NCBI GenBank assembly: GCA_039545355.1
Contig: BCJJ01000007.1
Location: 1,426,001-1,490,000 of the forward strand
Direction: 5' to 3'
Source of the DNA: Trichosporon coremiiforme
Taxonomy: Eukaryota; Basidiomycota; Tremellomycetes; Trichosporonales; Trichosporonaceae
DNA length: 64,000 bases
The notes under the pieces were generated by a model. The model searched no databases, was not told the DNA's origin, and was given only the letters and a program-made list of their open reading frames with translations. This document shows positions 33,709-45,636 of the stretch, piece by piece; position 1 is the stretch's first letter, and every line of letters begins with the position of its first letter. Both the position numbers and the translations under genes were made by a program.

Positions 33709-36300
33709 CTACTTGTGACTGTCAATCGACCACTGGTCGAGGGGAACGTTGGCGGGCTCCTTGTCGTCGCCGTCCTTCTTGTCGGGCCACTGGGGCTGCC
33801 AGAGGGTCTGGAAGCTGGCGTCCTTGACGCCGTCGCCGGCGCTGATGACGAGGATCTTGGCGGGCGCGTTGTCCGGGTCGCCGTCCTTCTGGCCCTGGCT
33901 CGCGTCGGGCGCGGGCGGCGTGACGGCCGACACGGCTTCCTTGGTCGAGAACTGGAGGCCGGCGGGGTTGGCGTTGATGATCTTGACAGTGAGCTTCTGG
34001 CCGCCGAGCGCGAGCGACGCCTCGGCGCCGTTCAGCTCAATCGAGGCGTTGGTCTGCACGTGCCACTCGATCGTGCCCGCGGCACCACCGATCTCGTCCT
34101 GGAGCAACATCTGGCGACGGCCGTTCAGGAAACGGATACCGCGCTTGACCGACGACGTGTCGTTGTAAGCCGCAGTCATGTCCATCGTCCAGAAGGCAGT
34201 GTCGTCAGAGCCGACCTCGAGGTAGGGGGCAGCACCCTGCTGAGTGCCGCTCGAGCCCCACTTGACAGTGGGAGCCTGAGCGCCAGAGAACTGGTTATCG
34301 CCGCCAATGAGGATCGTGTTCTGGCCTTCAGTGCGCTTGCGGAAGTAGAGCCAGCGCTGCGCGAAGGGACGATCATCCGAGAAGTAGCCGGGCGACAGGT
34401 ACTGGCCGGAACCGTACTCGCCGGCCCAGCGCTGTCCCATGGCGTCAAAGACAAAGTCACCGAGGTCGAGGTCACCGTGGGTCTGGTGGTCAAGGAGCGA
34501 ACCACCCTTGATGCCCCAGTAGGTACCAGTGTTGTCAGACCACGAGGAACGAGCAGCAGCCCACTCGCCGGCGGGGGACTCGAAGTGGTGGTCAATCTCG
34601 AGGCCGTTCCAGAAGGCACCGTCGGTCGTGGGGTCGTACCAGAACATGTTCCAGGGGTCGGCGGCGTCGTAGTGGTCACGCTGGTAGAGAGCGTAGCGGG
34701 GCTCGTTGAAAGTCGAGGCGAGGAAGACGAGAACGTTGGCGGTGGCCGAGAACTTGTTGGGTCCGTGGTCACCGTAGTTGAAGAGCGAGGTCATGCCCTG
34801 GCCGTGCATGTGGAACAGGGCAGTGTTGAGCCAGCGGTCCTTGTTGCCGGCGAGGAGAGACTCGACCGACGCGCCAGTGGCAGTGTTAAGGGCGGAGAGC
34901 ATCTCGGCAGCGCCAGTGGTACCGAAGTACCAGTAGTCATTGGTCTCAGCCCAGGTGCCGTCGTCGTGAGGAGCCTGGAAACAGGCGGCCTGGGCAGACT
35001 TGGTGGCCGAGTCAATGATCGAGTCCGAGATGCCGTTGTCGTCGCCCTTGATGGCAAGAGCACCGAGAATGAGACCGCTGTTGCAGACACAGTTCCAGTT
35101 GCCCTTGATGTTGGCATTCTTCCACCAGTTCTGCGCAGACCCAGTCTCAGCGTAAGCCTGCTGGCCGGGGGTGAGACCGTGGTCGACGATCCAGCCGCGA
35201 ATCTGAGTCTTCTGGGAGTCATCAAAGGTGTCGCTGAACCAGTCGTATCCGATGGCGTAGGCGGCCGTGTACTCGGCGGTATCGAGGAAGTGGGCGTTGG
35301 CGTTCCAGGGGTCGGCCGCGTAGCCCTCAGCGGCAGCGTTCGAAATACCCTCGCTGAGCTCCTTCCAGGCGCGGTCGGCGTACTTCTTCTCGCCAGTCAT
35401 CTTCCAGGCGTAACCGAGGATCTTGATGCGGACCTTGATCTCGCGAGCAATGTCGAGGACACCAGAACCAGCGGGGCCGCCGTCCATCTGGTACTTGACA
35501 GAGTCCTTGTTAAGAATGGTAGAGGCGTTGCCCATGAGGACAGTGTCCCAGAACGAGAAGTAGGGATCCTTGTCCTTGAGGCCGTTCTTGAGGGCGTCCC
35601 ACTTGTACTGGGGGGCGATGAGGCGGGGGTGCGAGCGGAGGTTGCTAGACGAAGGCTGCTCGTTGTCGCTGGGCCACGAGTCGTCCTTGCCGGCGACGTT
35701 GGTGGGGGCAGCGTAACCAGCGGTGCCGGTTCCAGTGGCGTAAACGGGGAGCATGTAAATATCGGTCTGGGCGGGGAGGTAGACCTCGCCGTTGGGCCCA
35801 GTAACAGTCTCGTGGGGGAGGCGGTCCTCAGTCAGGATCTGGATCATACCGGGAAGTGCAGTGTTGCCAGCGTCGGGGGCAGGGGCCTGGCCCTTGTCGC
35901 CGCCCTGGTTGGCAGTGCCAGCGTTGTTCGTCTTGTCGTTGCTGTTAGAGTTGCCGCTGTTCGAGCTAGGCTCCTTGGCAGTGTTCGTGTTGTCGTTGGC
36001 GCGCGAGGCAGACGACGAGTTCTTGTCGTCGTTCTTGTTGGCGGCGCGAGATCCGAGGACACCACCGAGAACAGCACCGACAATCACACAAATGGCGATG
36101 ATGGCGGCGAGAATGTACCATCCCTTGCGGCTTTTGCGCTTCTTAGGCGCATAGGCGGGCTCGGAGCCCGTGGCGGCGTAGGGGTTGCTGCTCGACATGG
36201 GGTCTTTATCGTGCGGCGGAAGGAGCGATGTGCCGACGTCAGAGCCACCGGGGGTATCGGACGGAGAGTCATAGTAGTTGTTGTTCGTTGTCGACGCCAT
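33709..36300 (-). CDS. Type II membrane heparinase II/III-like polysaccharide lyase
   Basis: Intronless, 863 aa, no cleavable signal peptide. The cytosolic N terminus (~60 residues) ends in a basic stretch KKRKSRKG, followed by one TM helix at residues 61-83 (WYILAAIIAICVIVGAVLGG). A Ser/Asn/Asp-rich lumenal stalk (residues ~85-145) leads to the catalytic region. It has HPRLIAPQYKWDALKNGLK, then helices with YAIGYDWFSDTF, the family block NWNCVCNSGLILGALAI, and YWYFGTTGAAEML. The C-terminal beta-domain includes SSWSDNTGTYWGIKGG and HQTHGDLDLGDFVFDA, matching the heparinase II/III fold with its conserved His/Tyr. Such proteins in basidiomycetes are surface or Golgi enzymes; the substrate is unknown. 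ATG 36300 has a strong context (CAAAATGG) after a CT-rich leader without AG acceptors. Confidence 0.85.
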   Translation of the reverse strand: MASTTNNNYYDSPSDTPGGSDVGTSLLPPHDKDPMSSSNPYAATGSEPAYAPKKRKSRKGWYILAAIIAICVIVGAVLGGVLGSRAANKNDDKNSSSASRANDNTNTAKEPSSNSGNSNSNDKTNNAGTANQGGDKGQAPAPDAGNTALPGMIQILTEDRLPHETVTGPNGEVYLPAQTDIYMLPVYATGTGTAGYAAPTNVAGKDDSWPSDNEQPSSSNLRSHPRLIAPQYKWDALKNGLKDKDPYFSFWDTVLMGNASTILNKDSVKYQMDGGPAGSGVLDIAREIKVRIKILGYAWKMTGEKKYADRAWKELSEGISNAAAEGYAADPWNANAHFLDTAEYTAAYAIGYDWFSDTFDDSQKTQIRGWIVDHGLTPGQQAYAETGSAQNWWKNANIKGNWNCVCNSGLILGALAIKGDDNGISDSIIDSATKSAQAACFQAPHDDGTWAETNDYWYFGTTGAAEMLSALNTATGASVESLLAGNKDRWLNTALFHMHGQGMTSLFNYGDHGPNKFSATANVLVFLASTFNEPRYALYQRDHYDAADPWNMFWYDPTTDGAFWNGLEIDHHFESPAGEWAAARSSWSDNTGTYWGIKGGSLLDHQTHGDLDLGDFVFDAMGQRWAGEYGSGQYLSPGYFSDDRPFAQRWLYFRKRTEGQNTILIGGDNQFSGAQAPTVKWGSSGTQQGAAPYLEVGSDDTAFWTMDMTAAYNDTSSVKRGIRFLNGRRQMLLQDEIGGAAGTIEWHVQTNASIELNGAEASLALGGQKLTVKIINANPAGLQFSTKEAVSAVTPPAPDASQGQKDGDPDNAPAKILVISAGDGVKDASFQTLWQPQWPDKKDGDDKEPANVPLDQWSIDSHK

Positions 36301-37310
36301 TTTGAAGCGAGCGTGACGGAGGGTTGCGGAGGAGGACGAATCAATCGGGTGAAAGCCCGGACGGCGGGGGTAGGAGAAGAAGACGCAGTGATAACCAGGG
36401 GAAGAGGTCGGGGCGTCGAGGGGATCGGAAGAGGGGAGTTGAGGGGAAAAGGAGGCACCGCGAAGAGACGAGCCAAGTTTAAGAAGGATCAAGTCGGGGG
36501 TGTGCGTTGGCGGCGGCGGTGCGTGGTTGGAGGAGGTGCAGGTGCGACGCAGGGATGTTTTGGTCGGTTGTAGGTGGGAGTGTGGGAGTTTTGGTGCAGG
36601 CGGTGTATTTACGCAGGCAGGCGAGAAGGCGAGGCGCAAGACAGAATTGGCCAGGAACCGGAGGGTCGCGCGCGTCAGCATTACAGCATCCACACCCAAG
36701 CACATGTCCCTTTTCGTGCCAAGCATCAACTCCCCATGCACAGTCCGCTGTCTGTCGTGTCTTCTTTGCGAGTCCACTTTCACAGCGCGCTCCACAAGCA
36801 TCAGCGAACGAGGTCGCTGGTGCATGCAGGCATGCTCGTGGGTCGCAGGAAGCAGCACCGAAGAGTCTATTCTGGGGGGCTGTTTGAAGAACCGACTGGA
36901 CTGGGTCATGTTTGTGCGCAGCAGCCAGGTTCACCAACCAGGTGCTGTGCACTGCCCCCCCCCGGCGCAAAGTCTGAGCCTGAGCCCCGTCTTAAGGCCG
37001 TCGTCATGCTCACCACCTCTCAGACCACTCTTCGCAGCCTGGGCAGAGAGCGTGCGTCGTCTAAAAACAGAACAGCGACGCATTCGGGGCATGCGTGCCA
37101 GTGTGCGATGCCCCCGCGAAGCACTGCGTCGTGCTCCGTGCATCACACAACCACGCCGCGACCGTCGCTCGTCGCACTGCAATCGCCGCACAGACATACT
37201 CTGTGCGTCTGCATGGACCAGACTTAAGATGCTCCACCAACTGACCCGACTCTGCATCACTCCATGTATGCTGGCACTTCCAAGGGACAAGGGGCGATGA
37301 TTCCACTCAC

Positions 37311-37428
37311 AGTCGTCACGGTATCCGGCGCCACCGTTGCCGTAGTTGTTGTCCGAGTATCCGCCGGGGTTGGGCGAGTACCCGTGACCGTGGTCCTGGT
37401 AGGGAGCGGGTTCGTATCGTGCCGACAT
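37311..37428 (-). other. Orphan first-exon-like segment
   Basis: Starts with ATG in good context (CAATGTCGG) and reads MSARYEPAPYQDHGHGYSPN, then continues Pro/Gly/Tyr/Asn-rich to a perfect GTGAGT donor at 37310. Composition resembles the cytosolic N termini of fungal membrane glycosyltransferases and lyases. No acceptor giving a continuing frame was found downstream, so it may be an alternative first exon of the heparinase-like gene or a remnant. Confidence 0.3.
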
Positions 37429-37782
37429 TGCGCCTGGCAAAGAGGTCGAGGTCGGATACGAAGAAGGAGGATGGAGAGATGGAGGATTAAGGGGGAATTG
37501 GGTTGGAGGAAAAGGGGCAGAAGTGTGCCGGACGAATCAATTGAAAGAGCGTGTTGTTGTACGTGGTGGGGTATGCCGATGTGGGGGTGGAAGGAAGTGC
37601 CAAGCGGTCAAGCGGTGGCGGCGATGGCGAAGGAAAAAAGTCACCTGGAGTCGACTAGCAAGCAGTCGTTGTCGGCGGTGGATGGGAAAGTGTGTGAGGG
37701 AGAAACAGAGAAAGGATGTGTGCTGTAGCGATGTTCGCTGTGAGATGGGACGGGGCAGCGGAACAGGCGGCGGGGAAGGAGC

Positions 37783-37870
37783 CAGGGGGGGGCAAGAGGG
37801 GCAGGAGGGGCAGGAGGGGCAGGAGGGCCAGGAGGGCAGGAGGGGCAAGGGGGGCAGGAGGGCGGCGGCG
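37783..37870 (+). repeat. G-rich minisatellite, (GGGGCAGGA)n
   Basis: Imperfect repeats of a 9-base unit AGGGGCAGG give at least eight runs of three or more G on the plus strand within 90 bases. This is a strong candidate for G-quadruplex formation. Confidence 0.85.
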
Positions 37871-39103
37871 GTGGTTGAAACCGGAAGGGGCTAATGGGAA
37901 AGACGCGTAGTGAAGCCACCACCACGCGTTAGACCCCCCTCCCTTCCTTCCGTCCACTGGCACATCACCTGAGGCCGGAGGCTCAATGTGTCCACCAGCA
38001 CCAGGGCCAGGTCCGTTTCGTTTCTTGGCAGCAGCACAACCACAACCATGCATGGAGACGGGCTCCCACGTCGGCGGAGTGGGAGTCGACGACTGTGCAT
38101 CGCCGCTACCGCCTGTACTCGGTGCACACTGCGCTGTCTAGGTCTCGGGGCCAGGGCCATGTGCTGCAGGCCTGCTGGGGGGTTCCAGACAAATCTCAAC
38201 TCAAGCCCGTAGTTTCGGAAAGTCTGAATGGCGCGGCGCGACGCGTTCGATTCTCTGCAACTCGTGACCTGACACAATGGTCCGTGCTGCGCCGAAGTCG
38301 TGCCGGCTACAATGTCCATGTGTTTGGTGGCACAGTGTATCCATTGTATTGCACAAAATCATCCACCCCATCACCGTACACCCACTAGTCCCGCATGTAA
38401 TGTAACGATGACCTGCATCCCGCAGCGTCCGCGCCCGCTCCTAACGGAGGCAGTACCAGTGGGCGGTGGGCGGTCACGGACCATGGCACTGCACCCAGCT
38501 TTGCACAGCTAAACGCCACCCGGGCATCGAGGGTATCTGACCTGGCACAGCCTGCGGTTCACGGCGCCACGAACGGCGAGATGTGCGATAGTGAGATCGA
38601 GATCCCTGTACTGGAGGTCCGAGCGTTGGTTCCTCCATCCTGCAGACAATGCAGGAGCCGCACAGTGGTGGGCCCAGGCAACGCCGCCGTAAGGCTTATG
38701 GCTCCACTCCCACTGCCACTCCCCGAGAAACGCCATGCATAAGAATAGCCCCTCTGCTCTTCTTGGTCATCTGCCTGTTCTCTCCTCTACATCCGCCCAT
38801 GCTTCTGCACCATGCACCACACTCGATACAGTGTCCTCCTCTCCGTCGTATGCATAGGACAAGCTACATGCGACTTTTGCTCACACCTCATTTTCCCACT
38901 ATCACGCAGAGTCAGGCACACGTGCGCCCAATTCACTCCCAACTCAACACGTGATCCCCCACACTACCCCGCACCCAGGCGTCATCGCTCGCCCCTTGCC
39001 GCAATCTTTCAGCGCTCTAGATAGCTGTTGCCGCTCACACGTACATACACTGTAACGCGCATCAACACAGACCCCAGAACGGACCGACCTAGACATCAAC
39101 ACG

Positions 39104-42100
39104 ATGTCTGCGCAGGAGAACCCCCCTCTCCCGCTGGGCGGGGCTGCCGGTGCCCCGAACCCGAACGAGACAAGGCAAGCCAACGATGCGAACAATAGCG
39201 GGCCGACAAACGGAACAGATGGGACCGGTGCGAGTGATAAGCCAGCTCGCCCCCCTCTCGACCGCCTCGACACGCCCGACATCCCGACTCCGCCGCAGAC
39301 GCGTGCCTCGCCCTCCTTCTCCTTCCACGAGGAGCGGCGCCTGCTCAAGTCAGACGAGTACTGGCTCTCGCACAAGCTGCCCCGCCTCCCTCCCGCCGCG
39401 CTCGCCACTTCGCCGACAGCATCAATGGACGCGCTGATGCAGAGCACGCGCTCGAACGCCTCTGCCTCCGGCACGCAGCAGTCGCCGACCCAGTCCACGT
39501 CGCAGCACCCCCCCTCCGACGAGAGCGAAGAGGAGGAGGACCTCGGTCCCCACGGCACGGGGGCATATCACGGCCTGGCCTCGGCGCCCGCTCGAGGCAA
39601 TTCGATGCTCTCCCCCAGCGGGCCAGAGTATGGCGACCTGGACCCGATCGATGTCCAGATCCACCGCAACGAGCTGAACTACGACGAGCGCCTCGGACTC
39701 GAGGAGGAGCGCGAGGAGCGCGCCTTTGGCATGGACGACGCATACCTCCCCAGCGGCGACGGGGACCGCCACCACCAGGACGAGCTGCACGAGGCGGCAG
39801 TCGACACGGGTGAGTCAACATGACGTAGCATGAGCAACTTCCGCTGACAAACAAGTCAAGGCGTTCGCCGAGTCGGGCGTCGGAAGCGAGCTGGAGGCAC
39901 TGTACGGCGCCTTCTCGCGCTGCCTCGAGCTCCGCGACAAGTACATGGAGCTCTCGAACCAGCGGCTCGGCGACAACCCGCGCGATCATGACGGCACGTT
40001 CGTTGGCTTCAAGGAGGGCAAAGGGGACGTCATGGGCCTGCGCGCGGATGCGGAGCCAGAGGACGCCGAGCTCCCCGCCGACCCGAGCCAGAGCTGGAAG
40101 ATGGTCCCGCCCCCGCCGGACCCGCACTGGAAGTGGGAGAAGCAGGGCGAGAACGTGCACCCCGCGCCAGCCGAGGATGCGCAGGAGCGCAAGTCCAAGA
40201 CGTCGACGCAGACTCCCAAGTTTGACCTGTCGCAGTTTGACATTCCCGGGCTCGAGCCCGAAGGCAGCCGACGCACTTTTGGGCTGGACGGGGAGGGCGT
40301 GTTCCGCGTCTATGACTCGACAGGAAAGACGCTCTCCCGCGTCCCGAACCTGAAGGAGTACTACTCGGACCTGGACTACCTGCTGGGCGTGTGCAGTGAC
40401 GGACCCGCCAAGTCGTTCGCGTTCCGCCGCCTGAAGTACCTTTCCTCCAAGTGGACGCTCTACACGCTGCTGAACGAGTACCAAGAGCTGGCGGACATGA
40501 AGGCGGTCCCGCACCGTGACTTCTACAATGTGCGCAAGGTCGACACGCACATTCACCACTCGGCGAGTATGAACCAGAAGCACCTGCTGCGCTTCATCAA
40601 GGCCAAGCTGCGCAAGAACCCCGACGAAATTGTGATCCACCGCGACGGGCGCGACCTGACGCTGAAGGAGGTGTTCGAGTCGCTGAACCTAACGGCCTAC
40701 GACCTCTCCATCGACACGCTGGACATGCACGCGCACCAAGAGTTCCACCGCTTCGACCGCTTCAACAACCGCTACAACCCGACGGGCAGTTCGCGTCTCC
40801 GCGAGATCTTCCTGAAAACCGACAACCTCCTGGGCGGGTCCTACCTCGCCGAGTTGACGACCGAATTGATTGCCGACCTCGAGCAGAGCAAGTACCAGCA
40901 CTCGGAGTGGCGACTCTCAATCTACGGGCGCAACCTGAACGAGTGGGATAAGCTGGCCAAGTGGGTCGTGAACAACAAGCTCGTGTCGCACAACGTGCGC
41001 TGGCTCATCCAGGTGCCCCGCCTGTACGAGGTGTACAAGGCGGGCGGGCTTGTCAACACATTCGAGGACGTGGTGCGCAACATCTTCCAGCCCCTGTTCG
41101 AAGTGACGGCCGACCCCTCAAGCCACCCCGAGCTGCACGTGTTCCTGCAGCGAGTGGTCGGGTTCGACTCTGTCGACGACGAGTCCAAGCCCGAACGACG
41201 ACTGTACAAGAAGTTCCCGCCCGCCCAAGAGTGGAACACGCGCCAGTCCCCGCCCTACTCCTACTGGCTGTACTACATGTATGCGAACATGGCGTCGCTC
41301 AACGCATGGAGGAAAGAACGCGGATTCTGCACGTTCGTGTTGAGGCCGCACTGCGGCGAAGCAGGCGACCCGGACCATCTCTCCTCCGCCTTCCTGACCT
41401 CGCACTCCATCTCCCACGGCATCCTGCTCCGCAAGGTGCCCGCGCTGCAGTACCTGTTCTACTTGAAACAGATTGGTCTGGCAATGTCCCCGCTGTCGAA
41501 CAATGCGCTCTTCCTGACGTACGAGCGCAACCCGTTCAAGGATTTCTTCAAGGTGGGCATGAACGTGAGCCTGAGTACGGACGACCCGCTCCAGTTCCAC
41601 TTCACGGCGCAGCACCTGCTCGAGGAGTACAGCTGCGCCGCGCAGATCTACAAGCTCACGCCGGCCGACATGTGTGAGCTTGCGCGCAACAGTGTCCTGC
41701 AGTCGGGTTGGGAGGTGCAGGTGAAGAAGCACTGGATCGGCAGCAAATACTACATGCCAGGGGCGGCGGGTAACGACATTCACCGCACAAACGTACCGAG
41801 TATCCGCCTGTCGTACCGCCACAGCACGCTTATGGAGGAACTCGCGCTGATCCGGTATGGCCGGCACACGCCCAGTCCCACGCCCATGCCGCTCAAGCAC
41901 TCCTCTGCGCAACAGGTCGCGGCGGCGAGTATGGCGCACACGAATGCGGTGCTGCATGGCCACCAGCCGACGCTTGTTGGCGCGAGCGTGCTCGATTCGC
42001 GGAGCAGGAAGCGCTCGCAGACGGACCTCAAGCGCAAGTCCCAGCTTGGGATGAGCGCCAAGGACGTCAATGCCATCAAGGACTTGAAGATTGAGGACGG

Positions 42101-42206
42101 ACACAAGGGCGCTAGTCCGGTCACAAAGGCGAAGGAATTGGATGGGCAGAAGGAGAACGGGGACAAGGTGGGGGCCGAGCCGAATCTGACCATGGACGGG
42201 CAGTAG
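39104..42206 (+). CDS. AMD1: AMP deaminase
   Basis: Converts AMP to IMP and ammonia, controlling adenylate balance in the cytosol. Exons 39104-39809 and 39856-42206 with a 46-nt intron ending in AAG; 1018 aa. The first ~230 residues are a disordered, acidic/Ser-rich regulatory extension, as in yeast Amd1. The TIM-barrel catalytic domain has the metal ligands [15 protein letters not shown] (H467, H469), the block [35 protein letters not shown], and the signature [21 protein letters not shown] with STDDP at residues 809-813. The C-terminal ~120 residues after [13 protein letters not shown] are a low-complexity Lys/Ser tail. The phase-1 junction G|TC restores [20 protein letters not shown], which supports the intron. 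Confidence 0.95.
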
Positions 42207-43792
42207 GAGATGCCACAGGGCCGCGGGGCAGAGAGCGGGACAGAGCCGGGGTGAGCGGAGTAGCAGAGTAACAGCGTAGAGGGAGACTGTAGAAGTGTAG
42301 ATCCAGAGTTTAGCCAGATGTATCCATTCCTTCCGTGTGTGCGGTGAGATGCGCTCGGCGCCCGATACTTATGTCTCGACTGCAGACGGCCGCAGGCTGG
42401 ACTAACGCCCATCACCGCGCCGACGCGCCGAGAAGACTAGGGAAACGTTGGGTCCACACGAGTGGAAGGAGGCGGGTGCCAGTGCCGACTCCGCTGCCCG
42501 CTAGTGCTTTAGTCCCAAGCACATTCGCTGCTTCCTTCCCCCGGATGCTTGCAACTTGGCGGATCGCGGACGCAGATGGTAGCCCTCCACTAACACCCTA
42601 CAACAACAGAGTGCGCGAAGTGCTCGTTTCCAGATCCGCCGAAAACTGCGGGGATAGAACCCAGGTCTGTCGGAGACCCGGCGTCTGATGTTATTGACAC
42701 ATCGGATTGGACGGAGGGCAAGTCGTGAACGGTGCATGGCGCTGGAGGTGGTTACCCCGAGCGCCTCAAGGCCAGTCACAGAGGATGGATATCGCATCAC
42801 CAGATAATCACCCGCGATCATGCCGGGCAGATAAGCTTTCAATCGTTTCACTAGATTTAGGAAGAGCCCACTTCTCCGTCTGCTCCGTACATAGCGTACC
42901 CTCACGCAAGCAGACACGCTCATCCGTGTGTGTGTGTGGGTGTGTGTGGAGGCGGGCACGCCAAGTGGACGGACACTTCACAGTTGATCGACGATCAGAG
43001 TGGAGCACCGTAGTCGTTGGAGACTGAGTGAGTCGCCTTTGTTGGAACCCTCCCTCTGCCTGGCAATACATGATCGTCCGTCTGCATTTCGCTGGGACGG
43101 TTACGAGAACGAATAAGGTTCAACACCCAAACACACTCCGCATCCTTCATCCGTTCTACCGGGGTACAGGCACTGCCGTGCACCTGTGCGTCGGTCTCAC
43201 ATCTGTCACGCAGGATGCCGTCGGTCTTGCAGTCGGCGTTGACGTGGAACGAGACATTGTTGGTCCGCTGACCTCTTAGTGCAGTGAGGCCGACGGCTTC
43301 GGCTTCGTGCGGTCGGCTTCTCATAGCGCCCCTTGGCGCAAATGTACCGGAATGTCGGCATTCGTCCATGTTCGCGGGATGTCTTCGCCGTGTCTTCCAC
43401 ACTGATTCCGGACAAGTCTCTACGCGGCACCTCGCCAGCTAACAAGCAAGGCATGTAGCAGACTCGGTGCTACTCGGTGCTTGGAGCTTGCGCTTACGCA
43501 CTCCACGTGCTAGTTGTCCAAAGTGTCCGTTCCACTCAGGACCAAGTTGGCGTCAATTAAGGGCCCGGGGACTGGGTCGACTGGGAGTGCTGGAAACGCG
43601 TCATGTGCCTTGGCTGCCTTCGGTCTCGTGCGAAGATGTCGCGGACAACCATGACCACCGGGCATTGGCTTCCCGTGTCTGGACAAGTCTGTCTCCGCAC
43701 TCTCCGCTGACTCGCAACCCACTACCAACCATGCACATCCCACCTCTCTTCTTGTCCTCGCACACTCACTCATCACCACCGACTGCACCGTC
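42207..43792. other. 1.6 kb intergenic region
   Basis: No coding signal. Contains a short GT-rich tract (42926-42949). The 250 bases before the P450 ATG are CT- and CA-rich and probably its leader. Confidence 0.4.
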
Positions 43793-45502
43793 ATGACCAT
43801 CACCGGCAGCGCCGCCGCCGCGCTCGATGGGATCCCACTTGTGGGCCATGTCCTGGCCTCTTGGCCTCGAACCTCTATCACCGCGCTTATTGCCGGCGCC
43901 GTCTTCCTCGCCCTCTACGCCTACCTCTACGTGTACCGCGCCGCAACCCTGCCATTCTCCAATGTCCCCGGTCCCGAGCCCAGCTCCTTCTTCTGGGGCT
44001 CGCTCATGGAGATCATCAAGTCCCCGCCCTCGGTCATGCACGAGCAGTGGTACGCCGAATACGGGTCCACCTTCAAGTACCGCGCCATAGGAGGCGACTG
44101 GCGCTTGTGCTCGACCGACCCCGGGTTCCTGTCCTGGATGCTGTCCCACGACGATCTGTTCCCGAAGCCGCCGCACAGCCAAAAGTTCCTGTGGAAGCTG
44201 CTTGGTCCCGGTCTCGTCACGGTTGAGGGCGACCACCACGCGCGGCAGCGCCGCGTCGTCTCCCCCGCCTTCAGCACCAAGGCGCTGAAGGAACAAGTCC
44301 CAATCTTCTTCGACAAGGCAGTGGAACTCCGTGACAAGCTCCTCCTCTTCGTAGAGGGTAAAGGCGAGGAGCGGCCCTCGCTCCCGCCTGCGCCAGGAGA
44401 CGAGGAGAAGGGAGGCCGCAAGATCGACGTGATGAAGTACCTCGGCCAGATGGCCGTGGACGTCATTGGCCAAGCCGGGTTCGGGTACGACCTTGCCTCT
44501 CTCTCGGGCCACCCCAAGCCGCTGGCCGAGGCGTTCCGCCTCATGATGGGCGCTGGGCTGAACCCGGGCCCGATCCAGGTATTGAAGACCTTCCTCCCGA
44601 TTCTGTCCTTCATCCCGACCCGCGCGGACCGGATTCTCGAAGAGTCGAACGTGATCGCGCACCGCGAGGCGGCCGCCATCATTGCCGAACGCACTAGGGA
44701 AGTGCGCGCTGCAGGCGACGTCGACGAGGGCGCCTTCGGCAAGGACCTCCTCAGTATGCTGCTGAAGAGCAACATGAGCAGCGACCTTCGGCCCGACCAG
44801 AAAATGACAGACGAGGACGTCTTCGCCCAAGTCACCACCTTCATGCTGGCCGGCAACGAGACGAGTGCGACTGCTCTGACATGGATGCTCTGGCGCCTGG
44901 CTCAACACCCGGAGATGCAGCAGCGTCTCCGCGAAGAGTGTCAAGAGGTGAATGAGGGCGACTACGCTGCCGTCAACCAGCTGCCCTACCTCGAGGCTGT
45001 TGTGCGCGAGTCCCTTCGTCTCGACAGTCCCGTCCCCGCAACCCTGCGCGTGACGAAGGAGGACGTCACCGTGCCCCTCTCCAAGCCCATCCGGGGCAAG
45101 GACGGCACGCAGATGGACAGCGTGCGCCTGAAGAAGGGCACGACGGTGATGGTGCCGATCCACGTGATCAACTGGGCGTCGGACAACTGGGGCACCGATT
45201 CCAAGACGTTCAACCCCGACCGCTGGCTCAAGGAGGCGTCGCCGTGGAAGTATCAGAACCCGGGCGTGTTTGCCAACCTCATGACGTTCAACCACGGCCC
45301 GCACAACTGTATCGGGTACCGGTTCTCTATTGCTGAGATCAAGGTGACCTTGTTTGTTCTGATTAGGGCGCTCAGTTTTGAACTCCTGCCGAGCAGGCCT
45401 AAGTTTGAGATGAAGACGGGAATTGTGATGCGGCCCATGGTTGTGGGACAGGAGAAGGAGGGGCCGCAGATGCCGCTGCTCGTGAGGGCGCTCGAGGCGT
45501 AG
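43793..45502 (+). CDS. Cytochrome P450 monooxygenase
   Basis: Intronless, 569 aa, ER-anchored by an N-terminal helix (SITALIAGAVFLALYAYLYVY) followed by a Pro-rich hinge (LPFSNVPGPEP). The I-helix oxygen-binding motif is AGNETS (353-358), the K-helix ExxR is ESLR (406-409), the PERF-like segment is FNPDRW, and the heme loop is FNHGPHNCIGYRFS with the axial Cys at 506. Helix C has WxxxR-like HHARQRRVVSPAF. Similar fungal P450s act in lipid or aromatic hydroxylation, but the CYP family and substrate cannot be fixed from sequence inspection. It is not CYP51 or CYP61 by its substrate-recognition segments. The lack of introns contrasts with neighbouring housekeeping genes. Confidence 0.94.
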   Translation: MTITGSAAAALDGIPLVGHVLASWPRTSITALIAGAVFLALYAYLYVYRAATLPFSNVPGPEPSSFFWGSLMEIIKSPPSVMHEQWYAEYGSTFKYRAIGGDWRLCSTDPGFLSWMLSHDDLFPKPPHSQKFLWKLLGPGLVTVEGDHHARQRRVVSPAFSTKALKEQVPIFFDKAVELRDKLLLFVEGKGEERPSLPPAPGDEEKGGRKIDVMKYLGQMAVDVIGQAGFGYDLASLSGHPKPLAEAFRLMMGAGLNPGPIQVLKTFLPILSFIPTRADRILEESNVIAHREAAAIIAERTREVRAAGDVDEGAFGKDLLSMLLKSNMSSDLRPDQKMTDEDVFAQVTTFMLAGNETSATALTWMLWRLAQHPEMQQRLREECQEVNEGDYAAVNQLPYLEAVVRESLRLDSPVPATLRVTKEDVTVPLSKPIRGKDGTQMDSVRLKKGTTVMVPIHVINWASDNWGTDSKTFNPDRWLKEASPWKYQNPGVFANLMTFNHGPHNCIGYRFSIAEIKVTLFVLIRALSFELLPSRPKFEMKTGIVMRPMVVGQEKEGPQMPLLVRALEA

Positions 45503-45636
45503 GTTGTCGTAAGTTGTAGTACATCATGAAAGCTATGGATACAGTGAGGAGCTTGACGCAGCGAAGGTATGACAGGGGGTGACAGGTAGTGAAGAAGCGA
45601 GGGCTTTGGAGCAGAGCGCAAGGATCGACGGGATGA

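Larger units (their letters stand above)
36301..39103. other. 2.8 kb intergenic region
   Basis: Includes the CT-rich leader of the heparinase-like gene (36301-36600), an orphan exon-like segment (37311-37428), and a G-rich minisatellite (37783-37870). Apart from these I see no gene. The last 200 bases before 39104 are probably the AMP deaminase promoter. Confidence 0.45.

Noticed and set aside
33715..36573. Long plus-strand frame opposite the heparinase-like gene
   Set aside because: Same antisense effect; the minus strand has TM helix and lyase blocks.
38000..39030. Several small open frames left of AMP deaminase
   Set aside because: All short, overlapping in different frames, without recognisable features.
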